From positions 1 through 35,473 of the IMG/VR virus record IMGVR_UViG_3300023174_000387: a DNA stretch of 35,473 nt. The stretch is one strand, 5' to 3'. A model generated the notes under the pieces. It was not told the origin of the DNA. It made no database searches and saw only the letters and a program-made list of their open reading frames with translations. Below are positions 5,930-13,531 of this stretch, piece after piece (the first letter of the stretch is position 1; each line of letters starts with the position of its first letter). The position numbers and the translations under genes are program-made. This DNA comes from a virus.

Positions 5930-7786
5930 CTATTTGCCGTAACGGGTCATCTGCTTAACTTCTGCCTTTAGGGGCAGACCCGCCGCCCACGGCGGCGACA
6001 TACACATGACGCGGCGTAATACGTCGGGGTCACCGTCCTCAAGGACGATCTCGTCGTGTACGTGAAGCACTACGTTATCTAACTGGCGTAGCGCGTGGCG
6101 CAGCACATCATTGGCGACTGCTTGCGTAATGTTCTCGCAAGCCAGTCCTTTCCATAATCGGGCGCGCGGCCATTCCTTGGCGTCAGCGGCGGGCTTCCAA
6201 GCGGCTTTACAGTATGAAATGCCATCGTCTTCCAATTTGGCGAACGGGTAACACAGAACGCGGCCCGAAGGAAGAATGTACCAGAGATGCTGCCGGTCGA
6301 ACAGATAAGTCACCCGCCCCGCGCTGAACTCCGCGTTAGGCGTGTGCATCGCTGACGTATAGGCCCGCTCAAGCTCCGACCAGAACCGCACGGCCCATTG
6401 ATTGCTGCGCCGCCAAGCGTCTACCATGCGCCGCGCGTCGGCCTCTGGCAGATGGATACCATAGGCGCGCCCCATAGCGGCGAACGCGCCTACGCCCCCG
6501 GCGTACCCGCACGATAGCTCCTGAACCTTGCCGATCTGACGCTGATCGTCCGTCACTTGATCGACTGAGCACCCGAACGTAGCGGCGGCGTTGATCTTGT
6601 AGATGTCTTGATCGAACTGCTTGAGCTTCTCGTCGCCCATGCCCGACAGCCACGGGTTGACGCGCGCCTCGATAGCTGACCAGTCAGCGACTACGAAATT
6701 ACCAATGAGCGCGGGTCGAAGCATCCCTTTGAGCACATCTGTAACTCGTCTTCCGTGAAGAGGGATAATTGCTCGACCGCATACCATGTCGTCTCGGACG
6801 GCGGCAGGGTCTTTGGCAGTTTTTCTCGTAAAGTTGTGAACTTGCGCGCCGTAACTTGAGGCACGCCCCGTCGCAGATCCTCCAGCAAAAACAAATGCGC
6901 CTCGAACTCGGTCATCTTCAACATCGGCTAACTCCTGTAGACGTTTGAACTTTGCAATCGAGGACGCCCATAAATCGTCGGCGCATTGCACGACTTCACG
7001 CACATCCGAGTCTAGGTCATCACACGCTAACAGATTAGCGCGAACGGCCTTGTCGATGCTGTACTTCTCACCGACCCACATGAGTTTCTTTTGCTCATCC
7101 GTGACGCGCGCCAGCACCCACTCGCGCGTCCGTGGCGAGCGCACGGCTAGGCCGCCCGTGATCTCAGTTACGATACTTTGTATCTCAGCTAGTTCGGCGT
7201 CAGCGTAGCGAATAGCGGCCTTGCATAGTGCAACGTCCACCTTCACGCCTCGGTCGTTTATGCGCTCGTTTACGTGGTAATCAAGTAGTTCCTCATCCGA
7301 CAGTTGACGCAGGGCGAGGCTCACGGCGCGCATAGCACGCACGTCCTGCTCGCAGTATTCAATCAGTTCGGGAATCAGCTTGTCATTGTAAGGCGGCACG
7401 CAGCATTGCCGCACAAGGTAGTCGCCCCGGCGGTCTTTCTTCATGTCAGCGCCCGCAAAGCGACCGACATCCTCAAGCGACCCCGGCGCGCAGTTGGCGC
7501 GGGCTTGTGTTGCGGTGCAATAGAACTGCTCAAGATCGAAGTTGATCTGTAGCACGTACCAGAAGATCAGACGCTCAAACGCGGCGTTATGCGCGCGGAT
7601 CTGACCTTTATGATTTAACACATCAGACGGAAATGTTAAGTCTGGGGTCCAAGTTTTAACAGGTCCATCGTCGAAAGCGTAGGACATACAGATGACTTCA
7701 GTTTCCAAGTCCTGCGCGTAGTTATAGACACCCGCGACCCGAAGGTCGCAGGTGCTACGGGTTTCAAAGTCAACCCAAAGGATCAC
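5930..7786 (-). CDS. Family A DNA polymerase with 3'-5' exonuclease
   Basis: 618 aa replicative polymerase. The exonuclease domain occupies about residues 1-160: D6 and E8 in VDFETRS, N67 in RAHNAAFE, and Y144/D148 in YCEQD. The polymerase has motif A DWSAIEAR at 368-375, motif B from R416 through K420 to Y428 (RQIGKVQELSCGYAG), and motif C HVHDEIV at 575-581 with D578/E579. All catalytic acids are present. It lacks the 5' nuclease domain of cellular Pol I, as usual for phage enzymes. It starts at GTG 7786, directly after the TAA of the upstream gene. The glycine usual after the motif B tyrosine is alanine here. Confidence 0.95.
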   Translation of the reverse strand: MILWVDFETRSTCDLRVAGVYNYAQDLETEVICMSYAFDDGPVKTWTPDLTFPSDVLNHKGQIRAHNAAFERLIFWYVLQINFDLEQFYCTATQARANCAPGSLEDVGRFAGADMKKDRRGDYLVRQCCVPPYNDKLIPELIEYCEQDVRAMRAVSLALRQLSDEELLDYHVNERINDRGVKVDVALCKAAIRYADAELAEIQSIVTEITGGLAVRSPRTREWVLARVTDEQKKLMWVGEKYSIDKAVRANLLACDDLDSDVREVVQCADDLWASSIAKFKRLQELADVEDDRVRGAFVFAGGSATGRASSYGAQVHNFTRKTAKDPAAVRDDMVCGRAIIPLHGRRVTDVLKGMLRPALIGNFVVADWSAIEARVNPWLSGMGDEKLKQFDQDIYKINAAATFGCSVDQVTDDQRQIGKVQELSCGYAGGVGAFAAMGRAYGIHLPEADARRMVDAWRRSNQWAVRFWSELERAYTSAMHTPNAEFSAGRVTYLFDRQHLWYILPSGRVLCYPFAKLEDDGISYCKAAWKPAADAKEWPRARLWKGLACENITQAVANDVLRHALRQLDNVVLHVHDEIVLEDGDPDVLRRVMCMSPPWAAGLPLKAEVKQMTRYGK

Positions 7787-8410
7787 TTACCCTGCGCGAC
7801 GACGGCGCGTCGGCTGGGGAGCTTCCTCTACCTCTTCAGGTCCGTCCATCGACATAAACTCGACGATCTCAAAGATCGGCGTGAAAATGCGACCATAGGA
7901 CTTGTGCTGATAGTGCTCTTTTTTGAGCAGCACGACCGGCACGGGTTTGCTCTCATCGACCGACACCTGATTAGCGAACGCAGATGCCAGCGCCTCATAG
8001 GAACGCTTACCACCGACCGAAGTCGTCGAATAGCGCGCCTCAAGACCCTTGTCTTCGCCGGTCAGACACTTCAGGCTAAACCCGACTTGCTTTTCCCAAC
8101 CCCTCGCGGAGTTAGGCGGCGCGTCGTCCGTGTCAGGCAACGGATCGGTGAGTGCAACCATCTTCTCACCCAATACCACCCCGTCACCCCACGCAATCCA
8201 GCCGTGGACGAACGAGAAGGGATTGACCGCCCATTTACTGTCAGGCTCGACTTCAGTCTGATCAGCGCCGAACACCCAATGGCCGGTCTTGTCCATTTTC
8301 AGGATGACTGAGCCAGCGGAGGCGGCGGGCGATGCAACGGTTTTGATCGCCGTTGCGATTGCTGCGAGAGCGGGAAGACCTGCTTTATTAAAGGCTACTA
8401 AATTTGACAT
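7787..8410 (-). CDS. Unknown protein, candidate ssDNA-binding partner
   Basis: 207 aa from ATG 8410 (a TTG at 8422 is possible but would overlap the upstream gene). No motif is decisive. Residues 30-180 contain many aromatic and beta-prone segments (GHWVFGADQ, WAVNPFSFVHGWIAWG), ending with an acidic then strongly basic tail (PEEVEEAPQPTRRRRAG). Proteins of this size between a Cas4-like nuclease and a DNA polymerase in other phages are often suggested to bind ssDNA. The tail does not end in the acidic tip of bacterial SSB. Function is inference from position. Confidence 0.6.
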   Translation of the reverse strand: MSNLVAFNKAGLPALAAIATAIKTVASPAASAGSVILKMDKTGHWVFGADQTEVEPDSKWAVNPFSFVHGWIAWGDGVVLGEKMVALTDPLPDTDDAPPNSARGWEKQVGFSLKCLTGEDKGLEARYSTTSVGGKRSYEALASAFANQVSVDESKPVPVVLLKKEHYQHKSYGRIFTPIFEIVEFMSMDGPEEVEEAPQPTRRRRAG

Positions 8411-8414
8411 GATT

Positions 8415-9539
8415 TCATCCAAGTTTAAGAAGAGCAGATTTCATCTGCTCGGGAAGGAACACAACCGCTGACCGAGGATCACTCTCCGGGGCGATTGTGG
8501 TTCCCGACGACACCGCAACAACGATGTCATCGGGGAGGTTGAGTTTACTCTTTTTCAAGATCTTCTCAACCTTGGCGGGCGACAGCAGGGCTGTCTCCAC
8601 CAATTCTTCACGGTCTACGCCTAGCTTAGTCAGCGCGGCGTAGGCCTTGTCTTCGTCAACCCATTGGCGCAGCGCGCGCTTGGGGACCAACTTGTAACCC
8701 GGAACAGGCTCACCAGACTCAAGAATCTGGTGCGCTAGATCGCGCAGATCGCCAATCCACTTCTCCACCAGATCAGCAGTCGCCAAGTACGCGCCGATCT
8801 TAACGGGGTCTAGGTCTTTGATCTGCACCTTCAACGCGCGCTCGGCCGCGCCGGTCATCTGCGGGCAGATCGGCTTGGCAGGGCAGTAGCGGCAATGGTC
8901 GCCAACCTTAAGCGGCGCGGCGGCGTTCTGTGACGCGGTGACGGCGTGAACGAGATCACGCTCAAACTGCTTAACGCGCGCCACGGTAGTCGTCCACCGC
9001 TTGACCGCTGGCGGCTGGACGATGACCATCTCGACCTCAGAGACGTCCTCAAACGCCCACTCCAGACCTTTGGTCCGCATCGCAGCAGCGGCGTAGAACA
9101 GCAATTGCTCGTTCTCTTCAACGTCTACTTCACCACGGCCAAACTTCCAGTCGAGGATGACGGCGCGGTTCTTGATCCGGCCGATCAGGTCCGCAGACCC
9201 GAACACTCCGGGGAGCAGTTTGCCAAAGTTAACGTGCGACTCGACCTTGTACTCCATGTCGCCGTCTGGGTCGATCTCGTTTAGCGCGGCCATTGCCGGA
9301 ATAATTTTTTCCTCGATCAAATCAAGGGTCATAATTTGATCGTTCTCGGTCATGTTGATTACGCTCATGATCTCAAGCGACGGATCTTCTAATAGCATCG
9401 CCATTGCGCTATGACACAACGTCCCCTGATCAGCCGCGTCACCTCCCAGTTTGGGAGGCATCTTCTGCACTAGCGCCACGCTGCCGGGGCAGTTGACGAC
9501 GCGCTTGGCGGTCGAGCCGCCTACGATATTACTGTGCAT
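8415..9539 (-). CDS. Cas4/RecB-like Fe-S exonuclease (DUF2800 type)
   Basis: 374 aa PD-(D/E)XK nuclease, probably an exonuclease for recombination or end processing. Visible active-site residues: H43, D117 in GSADLIG, D130 and K132 in ILDWKFG, and the Q145-x3-Y149 motif in EQLLFYA. Four cysteines fit a Cas4/AddB-type 4Fe-4S cluster: C17 near the N-terminus and C216, C219, C225 in CRYCPAKPIC. The C-terminal 130 residues are helical and unrecognised. The start ATG 9539 has a GAGG site and lies inside the end of the small upstream gene. The next gene begins 4 bp after its stop, so the two are probably co-translated. Confidence 0.88.
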   Translation of the reverse strand: MHSNIVGGSTAKRVVNCPGSVALVQKMPPKLGGDAADQGTLCHSAMAMLLEDPSLEIMSVINMTENDQIMTLDLIEEKIIPAMAALNEIDPDGDMEYKVESHVNFGKLLPGVFGSADLIGRIKNRAVILDWKFGRGEVDVEENEQLLFYAAAAMRTKGLEWAFEDVSEVEMVIVQPPAVKRWTTTVARVKQFERDLVHAVTASQNAAAPLKVGDHCRYCPAKPICPQMTGAAERALKVQIKDLDPVKIGAYLATADLVEKWIGDLRDLAHQILESGEPVPGYKLVPKRALRQWVDEDKAYAALTKLGVDREELVETALLSPAKVEKILKKSKLNLPDDIVVAVSSGTTIAPESDPRSAVVFLPEQMKSALLKLG

Positions 9540-9708
9540 TTTGTGACCTCGCTTTCATCATAGCGTCTGCTAGTTTGTAAGCGTGTTCGGACGAAAACTG
9601 GCGAAGCAGATCAGGATCGTCAATCACGCCTTCGTCGTCTAATTTGGTAAGAAACCAAGTTACTACTTGGGCGGCAAAGTAGTCGCGGGGGGTGAGTTCA
9701 GAGTGCAT
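9529..9708 (-). CDS. Small hypothetical protein (59 aa)
   Basis: I translated this frame from ATG 9708 to TAA 9529-9531: MHSELTPRDYFAAQVVTWFL and on, a helical protein with an acidic centre (LDDEGVIDDPD). It has a good AAGGGA ribosome-binding site and overlaps both neighbours by 11 bp, which fits the compact leftward operon. No domain recognised; function unknown. Confidence 0.72.
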   Translation of the reverse strand: MHSELTPRDYFAAQVVTWFLTKLDDEGVIDDPDLLRQFSSEHAYKLADAMMKARSQNAQ

Positions 9709-9997
9709 TTGCTTTCCCTTTAATGAGGTTTGTTAGTGATTCCTGCGACAACATCGCAGGGTTGTGACGCCCCAGCATCTTCGTGACCCACCCGCGCGGC
9801 CAGAGCAGCGACAAGGACACTTTAGCGCCAAGGGCCAGCAATTCAGCGGTGGTGTAGGTCTTGCCGCCGGGGAAGACCCAAGTGTTCTTGATGCGCCAAT
9901 GCGGTACGCACATCAGGTTGCCTTTGTAAAACACGGGGGTCAGGTCCAACGGCTCGAAATCGCCGTTGTCGTCTTTCATGATGTGGATGAGGTTCAT
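9698..9997 (-). CDS. Hypothetical protein (99 aa)
   Basis: I start it at ATG 9997, which overlaps the upstream stop as ATGA; the longer frame to 10054 duplicates coding sequence of the upstream gene. The protein has an acidic N-terminus (MKDDNGDFEPLDL) and a tryptophan-rich centre (PHWRIKNTWVFPGG). The segment GKTYTTAELLALGAKVSL resembles nothing I can name. It is the second gene of the leftward replication operon; function unknown. Confidence 0.7.
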   Translation of the reverse strand: MNLIHIMKDDNGDFEPLDLTPVFYKGNLMCVPHWRIKNTWVFPGGKTYTTAELLALGAKVSLSLLWPRGWVTKMLGRHNPAMLSQESLTNLIKGKANAL

Positions 9998-10152
9998 TCT
10001 GCTTCGTCCTCTTCCAAGCTGATGGTGACCTTGTGCATTGTGGAGTACCCACAATCGAATTCGACTTTGTTGAACTTCGCGCTAGGCAGCAGCGACTCAA
10101 GGTAGGTGATGAGGATGTTTCGGACTTCTTCGCGGTCTAGGATGATTTTCAC
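9994..10152 (-). CDS. Small acidic hypothetical protein, first of the leftward operon
   Basis: Starting at GTG 10152 gives 52 aa, VKIILDREEVRNILITYLES and on, ending in an acidic tail (SLEEDEAE). The same frame is open to GTG 10272, but that start would place the N-terminus across the divergent promoters and inside the VRR-NUC gene, so I prefer 10152. A GGGA lies 9 bases upstream. It overlaps the next gene by ATGA. No domain recognised. Confidence 0.6.
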   Translation of the reverse strand: MKIILDREEVRNILITYLESLLPSAKFNKVEFDCGYSTMHKVTISLEEDEAE

Positions 10153-10188
10153 TTTGGATTCCCGTGTAGTGAAGTGGTTGGAGTCGTC

Positions 10189-10217
10189 ATCTTGCCCGAT
10201 CACGATCTGCTTGTCAA
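10189..10217 (-). promoter_or_regulatory. Candidate leftward promoter of the replication operon
   Basis: On the minus strand a perfect TTGACA (10217-10212) is followed after 17 bases by CAAGAT (10194-10189), a weak -10. It shares the palindromic core TTGTCAACAA (10211-10220) with the rightward promoter, so the two -35 boxes overlap almost completely and the promoters may compete. Confidence 0.45.
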
Positions 10218-10239
10218 CAACTTTTTTGCAAGATATGAT
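10211..10239 (+). promoter_or_regulatory. Strong rightward sigma70-like promoter
   Basis: TTGTCA (10211-10216), 17-bp spacer, TATGAT (10234-10239): each box matches the consensus at 5 of 6 bases with ideal spacing. The expected start site is about 10245-10247, which coincides with ATG 10246 of the nuclease gene. Confidence 0.72.
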
Positions 10240-10245
10240 GGCGGC

Positions 10246-10527
10246 ATGAAAGAAAGCGAGATCGAGCGCCACTTTGTCTGGACCGTCGAGACGATGGGAG
10301 GCAAGACGTACAAGTTTACAAGCCCCGGCGTGCGGGGCGTGGCCGACCGTGTGGCGTGTCTGCCGGACGGGTCGACGTGGTTCGTGGAACTCAAAACCAA
10401 GGGGGGCAAACTCAGCAAATTACAGGAACACTTCGGCGCGACTATGCGCCAACTCAACCAAAACTACACAGTAATCTGGAACTTAGAAGGGGTAGCACAA
10501 TGGTCCTTAGACCTTACCAAGAAGTAG
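10246..10527 (+). CDS. VRR-NUC domain nuclease
   Basis: 93 aa stand-alone nuclease of the PD-(D/E)XK superfamily, VRR-NUC family. Visible catalytic pattern: E7 region of ESEIERHF, PGVRGVADRV with D34, and FVELKTKGGK with E48-x-K50, then Q60. Phage VRR-NUC proteins act on branched or structured DNA, as expected in replication or recombination. A longer frame from GTG 10174 would cross the promoter and is unlikely. The start overlaps the predicted transcription start, so the mRNA may be leaderless. Its end overlaps the helicase start by 28 bp; nuclease and SNF2-like helicase are a common phage pair. Confidence 0.9.
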   Translation: MKESEIERHFVWTVETMGGKTYKFTSPGVRGVADRVACLPDGSTWFVELKTKGGKLSKLQEHFGATMRQLNQNYTVIWNLEGVAQWSLDLTKK

Positions 10528-11822
10528 CCGCAGACTTTCTTTACGGACAAGACCGCGCGATGATCCTAGCGCCCGTGGGGGCTGGCAAGACGGCGATTAC
10601 GTTAACCGCGTTGTCGGCGCTGCTCAAAATCAAACGCAACGCTTTAGTGCTTGCGCCCAAACGGGTAGCCGAAAGCGTATGGGCGACCGAAGCCGCGAAG
10701 TGGGCGCCTGAGCTAACCGTCGCGGTCGCGGTCGGCACACCAAAGCAGCGACAGAAAGCGTTTGAGTCTGGCGCGCAGGTGGTGGTTACCAACTACGACA
10801 ACATCCAGTCAATGCCGCACTTGGACTTTGACTGCATCATTTTCGACGAATTGACGCGGCTCAAGAACCCATATGGCGCGCGGTTCAAGGCGCTCGCCAA
10901 GCTGATAGATAAAATCGAAATCCGGTGGGGCTTGACCGGATCGTTTACCAGTAACGGACTGGAAGATGTCTACGGGCAATGCAAGATCATCGACCAGACG
11001 CTGCTCGGGCGCTCCAAGGGCGCGTTCTTGCAGCAATACTTCATCGCCATAAATCCTGAATTCGGCCAATGGACGCCGCGCGCCGGTAGTTTGGAACACG
11101 TGATGGAGCGTATTAAACCGGCCACCTACGTCCTTGAACCGGGCGAGTACAGCGACAAGCTACCGCCGCTGCATATCGTCCATGTGGACTGTCAGATGCC
11201 AATGGATCACTACAACAAACTTAAAAAAGAGTTTGTGCTGGAGTACGACACCGCAAACATTGTCGCTTTGAACGCGGGTGTGGTGACGGGCAAGCTACAA
11301 CAAATGGCGTCTGGGTTCGTATACGACACGTATCAGACGCCCGATCTGGTTATGAAAGGCAAGTTCATCACGCATCAGACGCCGATCTGGTTCTCAAAAC
11401 ATAAGTTTGAGGCGCTGGACGATTTGCTGGCCGAGAACCAACACGCCAACACAATTCTGGTGTACCAGTACCAAGAAGAATTGATGGAACTGCACCGCCG
11501 TTACTCCAATCTAGTTACGCTTGACGATGATAACGCCATCGGGCGCTGGAACGCCGGTCAGATTGAACTGCTGGCGGTTCACCCTAAGTCTGCCGGTCAC
11601 GGTCTGAACCTTCAGCACGGCGGCTGCAAGATGGTCTTTGTATCGCTGCCGTGGTCGCTGGAGTTGTTTGAGCAGACGGTCGGACGCTTACATCGCAGCG
11701 GCCAACGCCACGACGTCTGGGTCTACATTATGTCAACTCAGAAGACGATTGACGAAAAAATTTGGACGGCGCTCCAAGACAAACGCGCTGTGTCTGACAT
11801 TGCTATGGAGGCGTTGAAATGA
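10500..11822 (+). CDS. SNF2-like DEAD-family helicase
   Basis: 440 aa superfamily 2 ATPase. Motif I APVGAGKT at 24-31, motif II FDEL with D116/E117, motif III GLTGS at 144-148, motif V HPKSAGHGLNLQ and motif VI QTVGRLHRSGQ in the C-terminal RecA-like lobe. It likely remodels or unwinds DNA at replication or recombination intermediates with the adjacent VRR-NUC nuclease. The start ATG 10500 has AGAAGGGG at 10485-10492; a longer frame from 10356 is just an out-of-frame reading of the nuclease gene. The last codons overlap the next gene (ATGA). Confidence 0.93.
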   Translation: MVLRPYQEVAADFLYGQDRAMILAPVGAGKTAITLTALSALLKIKRNALVLAPKRVAESVWATEAAKWAPELTVAVAVGTPKQRQKAFESGAQVVVTNYDNIQSMPHLDFDCIIFDELTRLKNPYGARFKALAKLIDKIEIRWGLTGSFTSNGLEDVYGQCKIIDQTLLGRSKGAFLQQYFIAINPEFGQWTPRAGSLEHVMERIKPATYVLEPGEYSDKLPPLHIVHVDCQMPMDHYNKLKKEFVLEYDTANIVALNAGVVTGKLQQMASGFVYDTYQTPDLVMKGKFITHQTPIWFSKHKFEALDDLLAENQHANTILVYQYQEELMELHRRYSNLVTLDDDNAIGRWNAGQIELLAVHPKSAGHGLNLQHGGCKMVFVSLPWSLELFEQTVGRLHRSGQRHDVWVYIMSTQKTIDEKIWTALQDKRAVSDIAMEALK

Positions 11823-11962
11823 GATACGGAATCCTTGACGACGAAGGCCGCGTCATCCGATGGGTCTGGCATATGCCGCCGTATCCGCACATCGTCCAGA
11901 AAATCAAACGCCAGCGCAAACCAAAGCTGGACTTGTCCAACGTACCAGAGGCTTTATTTTGA
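11819..11962 (+). CDS. Small basic hypothetical protein (47 aa)
   Basis: Frame from ATG 11819 (ATGA overlap with the helicase stop) to TGA 11960-11962: MRYGILDDEGRVIRWVWHMP and on, with a basic centre (KIKRQRKPKLD). It recalls small proteins following phage SNF2 helicases, though I cannot name a family. Coupled start and stop overlaps support it. Function unknown. Confidence 0.7.
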   Translation: MRYGILDDEGRVIRWVWHMPPYPHIVQKIKRQRKPKLDLSNVPEALF

Positions 11963-12129
11963 TAATCAACGGCAAGATCGTAAAAGACTGGGACAAGCGC
12001 CAGATCAGCACCGCCTACCAGCGTCCAAACCAGTTCCGCGTCATCACGTGGGACATGGGCCGGGTTCAATCTTGGTTACTGGGTAAGCAACCGCTGGCCC
12101 GCACACTACTAGAGAAGGTGATCCGATGA
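11959..12129 (+). CDS. Small hypothetical protein (56 aa), TTG start
   Basis: The frame is open further upstream, but TTG 11959 overlaps the previous stop and has CAGAGG at 11946-11951 at good distance. The product (M)IINGKIVKDWDKRQISTAYQ and on is basic, with a tryptophan-containing VITWDMGRVQSWLLG segment near 27-41. It ends in ATGA overlap with the next gene. Function unknown. Confidence 0.55.
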   Translation: MIINGKIVKDWDKRQISTAYQRPNQFRVITWDMGRVQSWLLGKQPLARTLLEKVIR

Positions 12130-12344
12130 AATTAGTCCGGGCAAAACTGATCGCCGCGCGGGAAGAACTTATAATTCGCCAGCGCGAACTGGCCGCAGCG
12201 CAGCGCAACTACAACCGCGTACTTGAAACGCTCAAAGATTTAGAGGTGCGAATTGAATCACACTTGGCGGGGCTTAAACGTAGCTCTGAAGACGCTGGAC
12301 GAGCAGATGGTGCTGGAGATGTTGAACCACGAGAAAGCGACTGA
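12126..12344 (+). CDS. Small coiled-coil-like protein (72 aa)
   Basis: ATG 12126 overlaps the previous stop (ATGA). Residues 1-50 are heptad-like and highly charged (LIAAREELIIRQRELAAAQR), suggesting a coiled coil; there is no signal or membrane segment. The last 20 residues (SSEDAGRADGAGDVEPRESD) are low in structure and lie in the 92-bp overlap with the next frame, so the true end of selection is unclear. Function unknown. Confidence 0.55.
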   Translation: MKLVRAKLIAAREELIIRQRELAAAQRNYNRVLETLKDLEVRIESHLAGLKRSSEDAGRADGAGDVEPRESD

Positions 12345-12444
12345 GGGGCGCGCCAGCATCCTGCGCCGCATCCACCAACGCTATAACGTGCTGCGCGTGT
12401 CGCGCGAGCGTATCGAACTACTTCAACAGGCTAAACAACCATGA
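12253..12444 (+). CDS. Small helical protein (63 aa), TTG start, deep overlap
   Basis: TTG 12253 lies 4 bases after AGAGGT, inside the previous gene. The protein is helical and basic (ASILRRIHQRYNVLRVSRER near 35-54). An internal ATG (Met19, 12307) is an alternative start that reduces the overlap. Its stop overlaps the next ATG (ATGA), which argues that this frame is translated. Function unknown. Confidence 0.5.
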   Translation: MNHTWRGLNVALKTLDEQMVLEMLNHEKATEGRASILRRIHQRYNVLRVSRERIELLQQAKQP

Positions 12445-12650
12445 CTGATTTTGGCGCGTGGCGCTATGAGAACCTTGTGCAGTTCGCCAAGGAATCGACT
12501 GAACGAATGAACCTACTCAACGCGGAGATTGAGGCGCTAAACGCCGACTTAAAAGCGGCGATTAACGCCTACCGCGACCTACTTCGCCGCGACTCCCTTG
12601 GATTTCTCAAAGCTACGCATCCCGCCGAAGCCGAGAAGACCGGCGAGTAA
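12441..12650 (+). CDS. Small helical protein (69 aa), end of rightward operon
   Basis: ATG 12441 overlaps the previous stop. Residues 10-50 form a probable coiled coil (ENLVQFAKESTERMNLLNAE). The final 72 bases lie opposite the end of the holin gene on the other strand, so two operons converge with coding overlap. No terminator is visible. Function unknown. Confidence 0.6.
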   Translation: MTDFGAWRYENLVQFAKESTERMNLLNAEIEALNADLKAAINAYRDLLRRDSLGFLKATHPAEAEKTGE

Positions 12651-13016
12651 GGTCATCAACTGTTCAACTTGAAGGTCTGGCGGTGCGGCCAAACCCTTTG
12701 GGATCAGGTCTACGCCCTGACCAAACGCCCAACACCATTGCATCAAAGGGTAGCCAAGAAATTGGTAAGCCAAGCCAGCAACCCCAACCCAACCCACAGC
12801 AGGACGCCAGCCGCTGACAAATACGCTAGTGCTTGCAGCTTCAATTTTATTGATATCCACCTGGGCGAGATCGGTGGCTTGATCAATCTTCTTTTCCTCC
12901 AAAGAGAGTTTGCGCTCTTCGAGCGCCATCTCAAGTCTCTCCTTGTCGGTCGTAATGAGATCACCTGCAACTTTCCCAACTCCTTCAATAATTGACCCAA
13001 TACCAATCAGATCCAT
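12579..13016 (-). CDS. Holin, 3TM type
   Basis: 145 aa membrane protein expected to release endolysin at the end of infection. The N-terminal 65 residues are a charged helix (DLITTDKERLEMALEERKLS). They are followed by SGWRPAVGWVGVAGLAYQFL and YPLMQWCWAF (one to two membrane helices), and LQVEQLMTLLAGLLGFGGMR near the C-terminus. This fits the family named holin of 3TMs. ATG 13016 overlaps the endolysin stop as TGATG; GTG 13019 is possible. It is the last gene of the leftward late region and overlaps the end of the rightward operon. Confidence 0.85.
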   Translation of the reverse strand: MDLIGIGSIIEGVGKVAGDLITTDKERLEMALEERKLSLEEKKIDQATDLAQVDINKIEAASTSVFVSGWRPAVGWVGVAGLAYQFLGYPLMQWCWAFGQGVDLIPKGLAAPPDLQVEQLMTLLAGLLGFGGMRSFEKSKGVAAK

Positions 13017-13531
13017 CACTTCAGCCCTTTCAGAGTGCGATTTAACCAGCCCAACAGGAACTTAGACTGCGTGCGGTTTTTGTTGCAGATGTCTGTGTAC
13101 CGGGTAATTTTTGCCAGCGCGTAGGCTTTTTTGAACGCTTCTGGTTCAACATTGCTGAACTTCTCCACGGTCTTGTCCCCAACCGCGCCGTCTGGTGTAG
13201 CACCTACGATCAACTGCGCCAGCTTGACCGCGACTGACAAGCCGGTGTTTACACCGAAGTTAAAAACCGATTCTGCAACAGTTTGGTTCGTAACCTCATC
13301 CCCTCTGATACGATCCCAAAACTCAACTTTATAAAAGTTACGAACCATTCCACTAAGCAACGAATTGTTAGTTTCTTCGTGGTCAATGAGGTTCCACCCA
13401 GGCCATTTGGGGTTTTTGTTTCTGGCAATACCTGCATATGTCATCCCACCCGTGTCACCGGGGATAGTGTGAAGAACGTAGCCACCTTCGTCTGCAATCA
13501 TCTTCTCAAAGGCTTGTTCAAAATTAGCCAT
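13016..13531 (-). CDS. Endolysin, glycoside hydrolase family 108
   Basis: 171 aa cell-wall muramidase. The N-terminal signature FEKMIADEGGYVLHTIPGDTGG carries the family's catalytic Glu (E15 in DEGGY). GMTYAGI follows, and a C-terminal peptidoglycan-binding module includes VGATPDGAVGDKTVEKF at about 110-126. There is no signal peptide, so export depends on the holin downstream. It begins with a TAATG overlap to the metallophosphoesterase and ends at the holin start, forming a coupled lysis cassette. Length is normal for the family. Confidence 0.92.
   Translation of the reverse strand: MANFEQAFEKMIADEGGYVLHTIPGDTGGMTYAGIARNKNPKWPGWNLIDHEETNNSLLSGMVRNFYKVEFWDRIRGDEVTNQTVAESVFNFGVNTGLSVAVKLAQLIVGATPDGAVGDKTVEKFSNVEPEAFKKAYALAKITRYTDICNKNRTQSKFLLGWLNRTLKGLK

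Noticed and set aside
6369-6924. Minus-strand alternative-frame products inside the polymerase gene
   Set aside because: They overlap motifs A and B of the polymerase in other frames, are Arg-rich shadow translations, and have no start context.
10174-10245. Longer VRR-NUC start at GTG 10174
   Set aside because: It would translate through the divergent promoter and adds residues unlike the family's N-terminus, which normally begins just before the first catalytic Glu.
10153-10272. Longer N-terminus of the first leftward gene (GTG 10272)
   Set aside because: It would start inside the VRR-NUC gene and cross the promoter pair; GTG 10152 has a plausible ribosome-binding site. Not fully excluded.
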